64,000 bases of DNA from Nocardioides albus (GTDB lineage Bacteria; Actinomycetota; Actinomycetes; Propionibacteriales; Nocardioidaceae). This document shows positions 63,984-64,000 of this stretch, one piece after another. Positions within the stretch are counted from its first letter, which is position 1, and the number at the start of each line of letters is the position of its first letter. The notes under the pieces are model-generated. The model was not told where the DNA came from. It was given only the letters and a program-made list of their open reading frames with translations, and ran no database searches. The position numbers and the translations under genes were made by a program. The stretch is from assembly GCF_014648255.1 (NCBI RefSeq), contig NZ_BMQT01000016.1, positions 28,780 to 92,779 on the forward strand, given 5' to 3'.

Positions 63984-64000
63984 ATGCCGAAGAAGTACTC
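63984..64000 (+). mobile_element. Start of a transposase gene, right edge (partial)
   Basis: ATG 63984 opens a frame MPKKYS that continues out of the window. The start, a Lys-rich pentapeptide, is the usual beginning of IS3-type OrfA transposases. A TTGAC element and the peroxidase break lie ~15-50 bp upstream. Only five codons are visible, so the assignment is tentative. Confidence 0.4.

Overview
The window is high-GC DNA with dense, overlapping genes, many GTG starts and actinobacterial families (NarL-type two-component pairs, DUF6069, a DUF664/DinB protein, IclR regulators). It looks like an actinomycete chromosome, perhaps Nocardioides or a relative; that placement is inferred from style and families, not from a marker gene. 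It reads as a catabolic island joined to ordinary accessory chromosome, with scars of mobile DNA at both ends.

Region by region: (1) 1-1850 is the edge of a conjugative or integrative element: the C-terminus of a TraA/MobF-type relaxase-helicase, a cluster of CGTACCCCC repeats and two small helix-turn-helix proteins. (2) 1860-2460 is a gene graveyard holding a flavin monooxygenase and a transposase, both frameshifted. (3) 2584-9922 is a complete meta-cleavage pathway for 3-(3-hydroxyphenyl)propionate-like substrates: mhpDFE leftward, an IclR gene, then mhpC-mhpA-mhpB rightward. (4) 10243-16959 is an amidase / AtoE-type transporter / CoA-transferase / fused carboxyltransferase operon with a divergent two-HTH Lrp-type regulator. 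(5) 17033-21082 holds a truncated alanine racemase, an MHS-type transporter, a metallo-beta-lactamase-fold hydrolase and an IclR regulator. The promoter region of this last group carries the same 21-bp-spaced direct repeat as the mhpCAB promoter. (6) 21175-21963 is a second graveyard with peptidase and DUF255 remnants.

(7) 22005-39023 is a two-armed beta-oxidation locus. The left arm (MFS, CaiB-type CoA-transferase, acyl-CoA dehydrogenase, LysR, 3-hydroxyacyl-CoA dehydrogenase) and the right arm (LysR, enoyl-CoA hydratase, MFS, CoA-transferase, acyl-CoA dehydrogenase, SDR, enoyl-CoA hydratase, thiolase, NPD-type flavoprotein, AidB-like dehydrogenase) contain paralogous transporter-transferase-dehydrogenase trios diverging from a shared control region. 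A perfect hairpin ends the right arm. (8) 39108-44627 encodes a giant single-chain acyl-CoA carboxylase. (9) 44780-62788 is general accessory chromosome: efflux pumps with AraC and MarR regulators, a HAD phosphatase, secreted hydrolases, two NarL-type two-component systems, an aldo/keto reductase, small membrane proteins and a second NPD flavoprotein. (10) 62808-64000 is an animal-haem-peroxidase-type gene that lacks its N-terminus and seems to be cut by an insertion element whose first transposase codons close the window.

Working model (inference): aromatic acids enter through the MHS carrier and are opened by MhpA/B/C and MhpD/E/F to pyruvate and acetyl-CoA. Two parallel CoA-transferase-initiated beta-oxidation modules handle related side-chain or alicyclic acids. 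The carboxylases link acyl-CoA products to central metabolism. Remnants cluster at module boundaries, which suggests stepwise assembly.
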